Source of the DNA: DATEXQ01 sp035256745
GTDB lineage: Bacteria; Patescibacteriota; Microgenomatia; UBA8517
Length of the DNA: 38,480 bases
Assembly: GCA_035256745.1 (NCBI GenBank)
Contig: DATEXQ010000002.1
Span: 1-38,480, forward strand
Direction: 5' to 3'
A program made the translations under genes and the position numbers. Shown here piece by piece: positions 1 through 7,609 of this stretch. Each line of letters begins with the position of its first letter. The first letter of the stretch is position 1. The notes beneath the pieces were generated by a model. That model saw only the letters and a program-made list of their open reading frames with translations. It made no database searches and was not told where the DNA came from.

Positions 1-860
1 GTATGGAATGGATTCCCCCAGAATTAAGAGAAGATACGGGTGAACTGGAAGCATCATTAAAAAATCAAATACCAAGATTACTGGAAAGTAAGGATATAAA
101 AGCGGATTTACAAATACATTCGGATTTTAACGTAGAAACAAGTCATGATTTGGGGGAATCTACGATGGAAGAATTAGTGGAAAAAGCAAATAATCTGGGT
201 TATGAATACATAGCTTTTACAGAACACAACCCTAGTCACAGCAGGCATTCGGAAAATCAAATTATAGATATAATAAAGAGAAAAAAGGAAGCTATTGAGA
301 AATTAAATTACTCATTAATTCAAAAGAAAGATAATAGTGTGAAAAATGTGAATAATCGAATAAAGAAAGTGTTCAATAGCCTCGAAATAGATATTTTACC
401 AAATGGCGAGCTGGCTATTTCGGACAAAGCTCTGGAATTACTGGATTTTGCTTTAGTTTCAATACATTCAAGCTTTGATCAAGAAAGAAACATTGCTACA
501 CAAAGAGTCTTATCAGCATTAAATCATCCTAAGGTAAAAATATTTGCGCATCCGACAGGAAGAAGACTAAATGAGAGAGAGGGAGTTGAGTACGACTGGC
601 TTAAAATTTTTGATGAATGCAAAAAAAGAAATATCTGGCTTGAAATAAATGCGGATCCTACAAGACTGGATTTACCGGATTTTTTGGTTAAAGAAGCAAT
701 TGAAAATAATGTTAAATTAACGTTAGGAACTGATGCGCACAACTTTCAGTGCCTTGATAACATGCAATATGGTATTTATGTTGCCAGACGGGGATGGGCA
801 ACAAAAGAAAATCTAATTAATTACCTAACAGTTGATGAATTTGAGAAAGTGATAGAATAA
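1..860 (+). CDS. polX: PolX-type DNA polymerase, C-terminal PHP domain (5'-truncated by window edge)
   Basis: This is the C-terminal part of a family X DNA polymerase, ending in its PHP metallo-phosphoesterase domain. The first residues, WIPPELRED-GELEA, match the linker that joins the polymerase part to the PHP domain in bacterial PolX. The ATG at position 3 is therefore probably internal and the gene begins left of the window. PHP metal motifs are visible in order: ADLQIHSD, FTEHN, EIDILPNG, SIHSSFD, FAHPTGR, LEINADPTRLDLPD and LGTDAHN. In PolX the PHP domain provides 3'-5' exonuclease or AP-endonuclease activity in base-excision repair. A stand-alone PHP phosphatase is the alternative, but the linker argues against it. 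The gene ends in TAA, 37 bp before lemA. Confidence 0.85.
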   Translation, partial: MEWIPPELREDTGELEASLKNQIPRLLESKDIKADLQIHSDFNVETSHDLGESTMEELVEKANNLGYEYIAFTEHNPSHSRHSENQIIDIIKRKKEAIEKLNYSLIQKKDNSVKNVNNRIKKVFNSLEIDILPNGELAISDKALELLDFALVSIHSSFDQERNIATQRVLSALNHPKVKIFAHPTGRRLNEREGVEYDWLKIFDECKKRNIWLEINADPTRLDLPDFLVKEAIENNVKLTLGTDAHNFQCLDNMQYGIYVARRGWATKENLINYLTVDEFEKVIE

Positions 861-883
861 TGAAGAATAGAAATTTAAACGAA

Positions 884-893
884 GGGTGGTGAT
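884..893 (+). promoter_or_regulatory. Shine-Dalgarno sequence of lemA
   Basis: GGGTGGTGAT resembles the anti-SD complement GGAGGTGAT and lies 4 bases before ATG 898. It places the lemA start at 898 rather than at the in-frame GTG 886, which falls inside the SD itself. Confidence 0.6.
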
Positions 894-897
894 AAAT

Positions 898-1485
898 ATG
901 ATATTAACTTGGATATTAGTAATTGCATTAATAGTAATAGTATTTTGGGTTTTTTCGACATACAACTTTTTTGTGGGTAGTAAAGCCAGAATTAAGGCTG
1001 CAGTACAAGAAATAGGTAATCAGCTTAAAAGGCAATCAGATTTAATTCCTAATTTGGAGACATCGACAAAAGGATATTTAAAGCACGAAAAGGATATTTT
1101 TAGCAAATTAACAGAAGTTAGAAAATCGGTTGAATCTGCAATCAAATCTCAAGATGTTCAAAAGATGGCTGATGCCGGAAGTAAGGTCGCATCCCTCCTT
1201 CCCGACATAAAACTTATCATGGAATCTAATCCCGAAATAAAAGGAAGCGAGGTAGTTGTAAAACTGATGGATGAATTAAGAGACACTTCGGACAAAATAA
1301 TGTATGCAAGAAGATTGGTTATAGATTTAACAGCAGACTATAACGTCAAAAGAGTTTCTGTACCATCTAGTTTTATAGCCAATTTATTTAAATTTGATGA
1401 ATTACCCGGCTTGATAACTCCACAAGAAGGAGAACATGTGGAGGTAAAAGCAGAGGAAACAAAAACGCCTAAAATAAGTTTATGA
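898..1485 (+). CDS. lemA: LemA family membrane protein
   Basis: This 195-aa protein has one N-terminal transmembrane helix (ILTWILVIALIVIVFWVF). A long alpha-helical LemA body follows, with the typical NFFVGSKARIKAAVQEI and LKRQSDLIPNLE stretches near the N-terminus and YNVKRVSVPSSFIANLF near the C-terminus. The predicted form is an N-out anchored coiled bundle. LemA proteins are widespread and their biochemical role is poorly defined, but they are very often encoded next to the HtpX protease, as here. The stop codon overlaps the htpX ATG in an ATGA junction, so translation is probably coupled. The C-terminal tail is charged and low in complexity. The start was chosen by the strong SD upstream. 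Confidence 0.93.
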   Translation: MILTWILVIALIVIVFWVFSTYNFFVGSKARIKAAVQEIGNQLKRQSDLIPNLETSTKGYLKHEKDIFSKLTEVRKSVESAIKSQDVQKMADAGSKVASLLPDIKLIMESNPEIKGSEVVVKLMDELRDTSDKIMYARRLVIDLTADYNVKRVSVPSSFIANLFKFDELPGLITPQEGEHVEVKAEETKTPKISL

Positions 1486-2414
1486 TTAACATTTACGAAT
1501 CGGTATCTGCAAATAAAAGAAAAAGTGCAGTAATAATTGTATGTTTTATTATATTCATAGCTTTGGCTATTTATTTTATATCCCAAGCCTTTGCTTTGTA
1601 TTTAGGCTATCAACCAGGAGGTTTGGGTATCGTGGGACTAAGTCTTATCATATCGGGATTGATGAGTTTAATAGGTTATTATTATAGCGATAAGATTGTT
1701 TTAACCATATCAAGAGCTAGACCTGCATTAAGAAATAGAGATTTTGAATTTTATACAGTAGCAGAAAATTTAAGCATTGCATCGGGTATTCCAAAACCCA
1801 AGCTTTATGTGATAGAGGATAGTGCTCCAAATGCATTTGCAACAGGAAGAGACCCAGAACATGCAGTAATTTGTGCAACAACCGGTCTTCTTCAAAAACT
1901 TGATAGAACAGAACTTGAAGGAGTTATTGGACATGAAATGAGCCACATTAAAAATTATGATTCCAGATTAATGTCTGTTGTAGCTGTATTAGTAGGAACC
2001 GTTGCTCTTCTTGGTGATTGGTTAATAAGAATTCGCTGGTTTGGCGGGAGAGATGATTCAGACAGAGAAGGAAATCAATTGGGAGTTATTATGATGGTTA
2101 TAGGGATATTATTTGCAATTTTATCTCCCATTGTTGCTCAATTGATTCAACTTGCTATATCAAGAAGAAGAGAATTTTTAGCTGATTCCGGAAGTGTAGC
2201 CATAACAAGACAACCGAACGGTCTAATTTCTGCTCTAGAGAAGATAGCCTCTGATACAGAACCTCTTGAGGCCGCAAACAAAGCAACAGCACATCTTTAT
2301 ATAATTAATCCGTTCAAAGGAAAAACAAAATCGGCCGTATCTAGATTTTCCAATCTATTCAATACACATCCTCCCGTAGATGAACGCATTAAGGCACTTC
2401 AACAAATGGCATAA
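1482..2414 (+). CDS. htpX: HtpX-like membrane zinc metalloprotease (M48)
   Basis: This 310-aa integral membrane M48 peptidase is expected to degrade misfolded membrane proteins at the cytoplasmic face. Two hydrophobic helices near the N-terminus (about residues 15-40 and 48-68) precede the catalytic domain. The zinc motif HEMSH is at residues 151-155, and the likely third ligand is the Glu in RRREFLADS near residue 231. Two more hydrophobic segments (about 163-180 and 200-220) lie between them, which is the family topology. The C-terminal NTHPPVDERIKAL motif is also typical. It overlaps lemA by 4 bp, so the two form an operon. No frameshift or missing motif is seen. Confidence 0.94.
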   Translation: MINIYESVSANKRKSAVIIVCFIIFIALAIYFISQAFALYLGYQPGGLGIVGLSLIISGLMSLIGYYYSDKIVLTISRARPALRNRDFEFYTVAENLSIASGIPKPKLYVIEDSAPNAFATGRDPEHAVICATTGLLQKLDRTELEGVIGHEMSHIKNYDSRLMSVVAVLVGTVALLGDWLIRIRWFGGRDDSDREGNQLGVIMMVIGILFAILSPIVAQLIQLAISRRREFLADSGSVAITRQPNGLISALEKIASDTEPLEAANKATAHLYIINPFKGKTKSAVSRFSNLFNTHPPVDERIKALQQMA

Positions 2415-2426
2415 TTTGAATTATTA

Positions 2427-2463
2427 CTACTTTTTTGTATTAAAGTAGAGAGGAAAATACTTT
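2427..2463 (+). repeat. Overlapping inverted repeats after htpX (three-arm, mutually exclusive hairpins)
   Basis: CTACTTT (2427-2433) pairs perfectly with AAAGTAG (2442-2448) across an 8-base loop. The second arm can instead pair with TACTTT (2458-2463). There is no U-tract after either hairpin, so a standard intrinsic terminator is not supported. Both stems are AT-rich and short, and chance is possible. Confidence 0.3.
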
Positions 2464-2499
2464 CTGAATACTTATGTTTAATTTAAAATTACTTTGCTG

Positions 2500-2529
2500 T
2501 TGCCTAATGTATTAAGTTGTATGTATTAT
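2500..2529 (+). promoter_or_regulatory. Candidate promoter for the gatC operon
   Basis: A -35-like TTGCCT (2500-2505), an 18-base spacer and a -10-like TATTAT (2524-2529) are seen. The -10 ends 8 bases before the chosen gatC ATG at 2538, so the transcript would have almost no leader, and no SD is visible. The match is moderate. Confidence 0.45.
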
Positions 2530-2537
2530 ATGCTCAT

Positions 2538-2843
2538 ATGACCGGCTTAAATAATAAAGATATTACTTACATAGCAAATCTGGCCAAATTGAAGTTAAGT
2601 TCTGAAGAAATTATTAAGTTCAAAAAACAGCTATCCAATATAATAGGATATATTGATCATCTTAAGGAGGTTGATACTTCTAAAGTGAAACCCACTAGTC
2701 AAACGACAAATCTACAAAATGTAACAAGAACTGATAAAGTTGGCTCCGGATTTTCTTTAACGCAAAATGAAGCTTTATCAGGAGAAGATGACACCCATAA
2801 TGGATATTTTAAGGTTTCGGCAATTTTGGAAAAAGATCAATAA
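2538..2843 (+). CDS. gatC: Asp/Glu-tRNA amidotransferase subunit C
   Basis: This 101-aa protein is the small GatC subunit, which wraps around and stabilises GatA in the GatCAB complex. GatCAB converts misacylated Glu-tRNA(Gln) and/or Asp-tRNA(Asn) to the correct amide form. The family pattern is seen: DITYIANLAKLKLSSEEI at the N-terminus, a central LSNIIGYIDHLKEVDTSKVKPTSQ, then a C-terminal region with FSLTQNEALSG and YFKVSAILE. ATG 2538 was preferred over an in-frame TTG at 2517 because it begins just before the conserved helix and sits directly after a promoter-like -10 box. It is followed 15 bp later by gatA. Confidence 0.9.
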   Translation: MTGLNNKDITYIANLAKLKLSSEEIIKFKKQLSNIIGYIDHLKEVDTSKVKPTSQTTNLQNVTRTDKVGSGFSLTQNEALSGEDDTHNGYFKVSAILEKDQ

Positions 2844-2858
2844 CACCAATATATTATT

Positions 2859-4268
2859 ATGAAGATTAAACCTCCGTTAACTATTGAAGATACGCAAAAA
2901 GGTCTAATAAAAAAAGAATACACGGCAGTTGATTTGGTAGATTCATATTTGGAAAGAATAAAAAAATACGACAAAAGAATAAATGCTGTAATTACAAAAA
3001 CTGAAGACTTGGCTTACGAGAAAGCAAAAAAAGTCGATAAAATAATTTCCGATTACAAAGATAAAGCTTTTATAGACTATCCACTTTTGGGAGTTGTGGT
3101 TATCCATAAAGACATGTTTCTAACCAGGGGTATAAGAACAACGGCAGCATCTAATTTATTGAAAGATTATATTCCTCCTTATTCATCAACTGTTGTCAGG
3201 AAACTTGACGATGCGGGATGCATTACTCTTGCTAAGGCAAATTGTGATGCTTGGGCGCACGGATCTTCGGGAGAAAATTCGGATTTTGGTCCCACAAAAA
3301 ATCCTTGGAATGAAGAATTCGTTGCAGGAGGATCTTCCAGTGGATCGGGAGCGAGTCTTGCTGCAAATTATTGTCTGGTTACAACAGGAACAGACACCTG
3401 TGGTTCGATTAGGGTTCCTGCAAATTTTTGCGGTGTAACAGGTTTAAAACCTACATATGGATCGGTTTCAAGATACGGTGTTATTGCAATGGCTTCATCT
3501 CTTGATTGTGTAGGTCACTTGACTAGAACAGTAAAAGACAGTAAAAAAATATTTGATGTGATTAAAGGAGAAGACGAAAAGGATGCTACTGTAAAAAATT
3601 CAAACTTTAAATTTGGCAAATCGAAAATAACAGTAGGAATTCCTAAAGAATTCTTTGTTAAAGGGTTGGACAAAGAAGTTGAAAAGAAAGTAAATGAAGC
3701 CATTAATATTTTGAAGAAAACAGGAATTGTTTTTAAAGAGGTTAGCCTTCCGCATACAAAATACGGAATATCCGTCTATTATATTATTCAACCCGCGGAA
3801 GTTTCATCGAATTTGGGAAGATATGATGCAAAAAGATTTGGAGAAGAGAGACAGGAATTCGGAGATGAAGCGAAAAGAAGAATAATGCTTGGAACTTATG
3901 TTCTATCGGCAGGGTATTATGATGCTTACTATCATAAAGCAATGAAGGTAAGATCAATAATAATTGAGGAAGTAGATAAAGTCTTTAAAGAAGTGGATGC
4001 ACTAATTGCTCCTGTTGCACCGACAAATGCTTTTAAATTGGGAGAAAAAACCAATGATCCTCTTTCAATGTATTTGACAGACATCTATGCGGCAACAGCA
4101 AATTTAACGGGGATTCCATCTATTGCAATTCCTTATGGGTTTTCAAAAAACAACCTCCCATTAGGATTTCAAATCATGGGACCGAAGTTTTCCGAAGATA
4201 TGCTTTTTAATCTAGGAGGCATGTTTCAAAATGAGATTTCATGGATGCCTAATATTTCTAAACTTTAA
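2859..4268 (+). CDS. gatA: Asp/Glu-tRNA amidotransferase subunit A (amidase)
   Basis: This 469-aa amidase-signature enzyme is the glutaminase subunit that releases ammonia for tRNA-dependent amidation. The catalytic Lys is K84 (VVIHKDM, where most relatives have VAIKDN). The Ser-rich loop is GGSSSGSGAS at 157-166 and the nucleophile is S183 in TDTCGSIRVP. Usual GatA sequences read GGSSGGS and DTGGSIRQP, so this copy is divergent near the active site, notably C181 for Gly, but it keeps the triad residues. GHLTRTVKD, the ENSDFGPTKNPW motif and a normal length support a working subunit. It follows gatC by 15 bp and precedes an MFS gene by 4 bp. Confidence 0.92.
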   Translation: MKIKPPLTIEDTQKGLIKKEYTAVDLVDSYLERIKKYDKRINAVITKTEDLAYEKAKKVDKIISDYKDKAFIDYPLLGVVVIHKDMFLTRGIRTTAASNLLKDYIPPYSSTVVRKLDDAGCITLAKANCDAWAHGSSGENSDFGPTKNPWNEEFVAGGSSSGSGASLAANYCLVTTGTDTCGSIRVPANFCGVTGLKPTYGSVSRYGVIAMASSLDCVGHLTRTVKDSKKIFDVIKGEDEKDATVKNSNFKFGKSKITVGIPKEFFVKGLDKEVEKKVNEAINILKKTGIVFKEVSLPHTKYGISVYYIIQPAEVSSNLGRYDAKRFGEERQEFGDEAKRRIMLGTYVLSAGYYDAYYHKAMKVRSIIIEEVDKVFKEVDALIAPVAPTNAFKLGEKTNDPLSMYLTDIYAATANLTGIPSIAIPYGFSKNNLPLGFQIMGPKFSEDMLFNLGGMFQNEISWMPNISKL

Positions 4269-4272
4269 TAAT

Positions 4273-5520
4273 ATGCAGGATTTTAAAGAAATTATAAAAA
4301 ATAAAAACTTTTTATATTTATGGTCTTCACAAATACTTTCTCAGTTATCCATCAATATCATGAATTTTTTGCTTTTAATAAAACTTTTTTCAGAGACGGG
4401 ATCTACTATCGCAACGTCATTTTTATGGGTTACTTGGGCTCTTCCGGCCGTTGTAATCGGACCTTTTGCCGCTGCAAGTGTCGATATTGTGGAAAGAAGA
4501 AGAATCTTAATAATAACCAATCTTCTTCAAGCACTTACGATTTTATTTTATATTTTTGTTCACCAAACGAGAATTTTCATAATCTATGGAATAGTACTTA
4601 TTTATTCATTTTTAAACCAATTTTATGTACCTGCGGAATCTGCATCTCTTCCCTCTTTGGTTAAAGAGAAAGATTTACCACACGCAAATGGTTTATTTTT
4701 ATTAACACAACAAGCAGCTCTAATTGTGGGATTCGGAATAGCAGGAATATTAAATTCATTACTGGGTTTTAAAACATCTTTATTCATATGTTCTGTAGCA
4801 GTATTTTTAGCATTTATAAGTGTACTTTTCTTACCAAAAATAGAGGTAGAGAAAATAAAAAGTAAAAATTATGAAGAAGCATTCTTTAAATTCTTTAGAA
4901 GAATTATAGAAGGTTATACTTTTATCAAAGATAACAAAAATATTTTAATACCCTTTTTTCTATTGATGGTTATTCAAATTTCGGGTGCTATTGTTACCGT
5001 AAATTCCCCAATTATTGCAAGAGAAATATTTAGAATAAACATTAATTCTGCAGGAGTTTTATTAGTAGTTCCAGCAGGAATCGGTGCTGCTTTGTCAGCC
5101 CTGATTATTCCCAAACTAATGAAAACAAGATATAGGAAAAAGCAAATAATAGAAAAATCGATTATGTTAATTGTCTTTTCTTCACTTTTGCTTATATTTT
5201 TAGTTCCTATATTAAAAGGAGTTTTGGGAACTTTTATAGGAATTTTGATAATAATAGTTATAGGTTTTTCGTTTATTGGAATATTAATTCCTGCACAAAC
5301 CTATTTACAAGAAAAAACACCGGGTGGTATGAGAGGAAGAGTGTTCGGAAACTTTTGGTTTTTGGTAACGATTGCAACCATCTTCCCTGTAATTTTTTCT
5401 GGAACCATAGTAGAACTTTTTGGCATTAAGTTATTGCTTTTCTTGTTTTCAATGATTTTCTTGGGAATTCTTATTTTTTCCAAAAAATTAGGACAAAAAT
5501 ATTTAGAAAATGGTATTTAA
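4273..5520 (+). CDS. MFS transporter (MFS_3/efflux-like)
   Basis: This 415-aa polytopic protein has roughly 12 hydrophobic segments and the major facilitator layout. The N-half has FLYLWSSQILSQLS and the loop 2-3 motif AASVDIVERRRILI. A charged central loop of about 40 residues (KIEVEKIKSKNYEEAFFKFF) comes next, and the C-half has GGMRGRVFGN. It resembles the enterobactin/macrolide exporter type of MFS, but the substrate cannot be read from sequence. The start was placed at ATG 4273, 4 bp after the gatA stop, rather than at an upstream in-frame ATG (4231) inside gatA. It lies between gatA and gatB and is separated from each by only 4 and 12 bp, so it is likely cotranscribed with them. Confidence 0.88.
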   Translation: MQDFKEIIKNKNFLYLWSSQILSQLSINIMNFLLLIKLFSETGSTIATSFLWVTWALPAVVIGPFAAASVDIVERRRILIITNLLQALTILFYIFVHQTRIFIIYGIVLIYSFLNQFYVPAESASLPSLVKEKDLPHANGLFLLTQQAALIVGFGIAGILNSLLGFKTSLFICSVAVFLAFISVLFLPKIEVEKIKSKNYEEAFFKFFRRIIEGYTFIKDNKNILIPFFLLMVIQISGAIVTVNSPIIAREIFRININSAGVLLVVPAGIGAALSALIIPKLMKTRYRKKQIIEKSIMLIVFSSLLLIFLVPILKGVLGTFIGILIIIVIGFSFIGILIPAQTYLQEKTPGGMRGRVFGNFWFLVTIATIFPVIFSGTIVELFGIKLLLFLFSMIFLGILIFSKKLGQKYLENGI

Positions 5521-5532
5521 TATCTAAGGAAA

Positions 5533-6867
5533 ATGTATAAACCCGTAATAGGATTGGAAGTACACATAGAACTAGCAACAATAAGCAAAATGTTTTGTAT
5601 GTGCTCTGCAGATCATTTTGCCAAAAAGCCCAATACTCAAGTATGCCCAATTTGTTTGGGATTACCCGGAGCGCTTCCTTTTCCGAACCATAAAGCAATT
5701 GATGATATTATAAAAATAGGGCTTGCCTTCAATTGCGATGTGAATTTATTCAGTAAATTTGATAGAAAGCATTATTTTTATCCCGATTTGCCAAAAGGTT
5801 ATCAAATAAGCCAGTATGATATCCCCTTTTGTGTAAAAGGAAAATTTCAAATTCCAGATTCGAAGCTAGATATTCGAATAAGAAGAATTCATCTTGAAGA
5901 GGATACGGCAAAACTTCAACATCATGAAATTAATGGAAAAAATATTTCTTTGATCGATTTTAACAGAAGTGGCGTTCCACTTGTAGAAATCGTAACAGAA
6001 CCTGATTTTAGTAATGTCTTGGATGTTGTTAATTTTTTAAAGGAAGTGCAACTTATAGTACGATATCTTGGAATTTCAAGTGCAGATATGGAAAAAGGTT
6101 CAATGCGTTTGGAGGCAAACATATCTTTATCAGATAAAAAAGGGGAAGTAAAAATTAATGAACTGCCGAATTATAAAGTAGAGTTAAAAAACATAAATTC
6201 CTTTAAATTTTTAGAAAAAGCGATAAATTCCGAAATAGGAAGGCAAGAAGAAATTCTTTCTAAGGGTCAAAAAGTAAAACAAGAGACAAGGGGATTTAAT
6301 GAAAAAATAGGAGAGACATTTTCTCAAAGAACCAAAGAGGAAGCTCATGATTATAGATACTTTCCAGAACCCGATATTCCTCCTTTTTGTTTTGATAAAA
6401 AATTTATTGAAGGTTTAAAAAGAGAGCTTCCTGAACTACCAATAGAGAAAAGAAAAAGATTTAGAGATTCTTATCAATTACCTGATAACTATATAAATAT
6501 ATTGGTCTCATCCATTAACATTTCAACATATTTTGAGGAAGCAGTTGATTTGGCATCAAAACATCAAATTTCTGCCAAACTTATAGCAGATTTTATAGTA
6601 AATCAAAAACTAAATGAAGAGTTTAAAGAACCAGCTAAATTGGTTGAAAAAATTGTAAGATTGACTAAGATGGAATTCTCAACAGCAAAGGAATTAGAAA
6701 TCGCCGTAAATGAGGTAGTCAAAGAAGAAAAAAAGGCCGTTGAAGATTACAAAAAGGGTAAAGGTCAAGTATTGGGATTTTTAATGGGAAAAGTTCAAAA
6801 AAAACTTAAAGGAAAAGGAAATCCGAAAACAATACAAGAAACACTTAGAAAAAAGCTTTTTAAATAA
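5533..6867 (+). CDS. gatB: Asp/Glu-tRNA amidotransferase subunit B
   Basis: This 444-aa GatB subunit binds the misacylated tRNA and contains the kinase/transamidation site. The N-terminus IGLEVHIELATISKMFC is canonical. The zinc-binding cysteines are present as CMC and CPIC around residues 17-38. The conserved KHYFYPDLPKGYQISQYD, SLIDFNRSGVPLVEIVTEPD and EAHDYRYFPEPDIPP stretches are all intact. The C-terminal YqeY-like helical tail that holds the tRNA elbow is present and ends in QVLGFLMGKVQKKLKGKGNP. The protein is slightly shorter than typical GatB (about 475 aa). It completes a gatC-gatA-MFS-gatB set. Confidence 0.95.
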   Translation: MYKPVIGLEVHIELATISKMFCMCSADHFAKKPNTQVCPICLGLPGALPFPNHKAIDDIIKIGLAFNCDVNLFSKFDRKHYFYPDLPKGYQISQYDIPFCVKGKFQIPDSKLDIRIRRIHLEEDTAKLQHHEINGKNISLIDFNRSGVPLVEIVTEPDFSNVLDVVNFLKEVQLIVRYLGISSADMEKGSMRLEANISLSDKKGEVKINELPNYKVELKNINSFKFLEKAINSEIGRQEEILSKGQKVKQETRGFNEKIGETFSQRTKEEAHDYRYFPEPDIPPFCFDKKFIEGLKRELPELPIEKRKRFRDSYQLPDNYINILVSSINISTYFEEAVDLASKHQISAKLIADFIVNQKLNEEFKEPAKLVEKIVRLTKMEFSTAKELEIAVNEVVKEEKKAVEDYKKGKGQVLGFLMGKVQKKLKGKGNPKTIQETLRKKLFK

Positions 6868-6885
6868 CATCTTAGATAAAAATAT

Positions 6886-7608
6886 ATGTCAGAAAAGACT
6901 AATACCACTACAACACAATCATTAAAAAAAGACGAGATTGTTATTCATGAAGCCTACAATGAAAGGTTAGAAAAATTAAAAGGTGACCCTAATTTCCAAA
7001 AGAGAGTTGAATTTAATTTAAATTTAATACAGAAAGATCAAGAATTGGCTGCACGAATGTGGGCTGTTGATAATAAAGATGCAATGACAGATGCACTAAC
7101 AGAACTGCCAAACAGACGTTTTGTTTTGACAGAGTTGTCAATGTTGATAGCAAGACTTGAAAGAAAAAGAAAGGAAACGGGAAATTCAGAAACAATATCT
7201 ATCTTATTTGTAGATAATGATTACTTGAAAGATGTTAATGATGGGAAGAAAGTTTTGTCGGAGGAAGGCATAGAAAATAGCGGTCATGATCAGGGAGATG
7301 TATATTTAAAAACTACCGCCAGTTGTTTAATAATTCGTTCAGGAGATTTAGCGGCAAGATTCGGAGGAGATGAATTTGTGGTGTTATTGCCGGATACAGA
7401 TGCTAACCAAGCTATAAATGTAGCAACAAGAATTAGAGATAGCTTTAAATATAAAAAAGATACGGTTGGTTTACCTGCCTATACAGGATTAAGTATAGGA
7501 ATAGCTCAATGGACTACTGAAACAACAGCACAAGAGCTCATCAAGAAAGCAGATCAGGATATGTATAAAAGAAAAGAAGAATTAAGATTAAAAAATAAAA
7601 CTTCATAA
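6886..7608 (+). CDS. Diguanylate cyclase (GGDEF domain, no sensor domain)
   Basis: This 240-aa soluble protein has a short helical N-terminus (about residues 18-60) followed by a GGDEF domain. The cyclase signature GGDEF is intact at 160-164. Metal-site aspartates are D110 and probably D112. An RxxD inhibitory I-site (RSGD, 151-154) sits in the normal place five residues before GGDEF. It should make cyclic di-GMP from two GTP and be product-inhibited. An insertion of about 10 residues (KKVLSEEGIENSGHDQ) lies between the metal site and the I-site, where most relatives read NDTYGHxxGD. No transmembrane, PAS or GAF part is visible. It lies 18 bp after gatB and 1 bp before dnaE. Confidence 0.9.
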   Translation: MSEKTNTTTTQSLKKDEIVIHEAYNERLEKLKGDPNFQKRVEFNLNLIQKDQELAARMWAVDNKDAMTDALTELPNRRFVLTELSMLIARLERKRKETGNSETISILFVDNDYLKDVNDGKKVLSEEGIENSGHDQGDVYLKTTASCLIIRSGDLAARFGGDEFVVLLPDTDANQAINVATRIRDSFKYKKDTVGLPAYTGLSIGIAQWTTETTAQELIKKADQDMYKRKEELRLKNKTS

Positions 7609-7609
7609 T

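Noticed and set aside
2517..2537. TTG start for GatC
   Set aside because: It overlaps the predicted -10 box, and the conserved helix begins after ATG 2538.
4231..4272. Upstream start of the MFS gene inside gatA
   Set aside because: The extra residues (FHGCLIFLNF) are a read of gatA codons in another frame; ATG 4273 follows the gatA stop directly.
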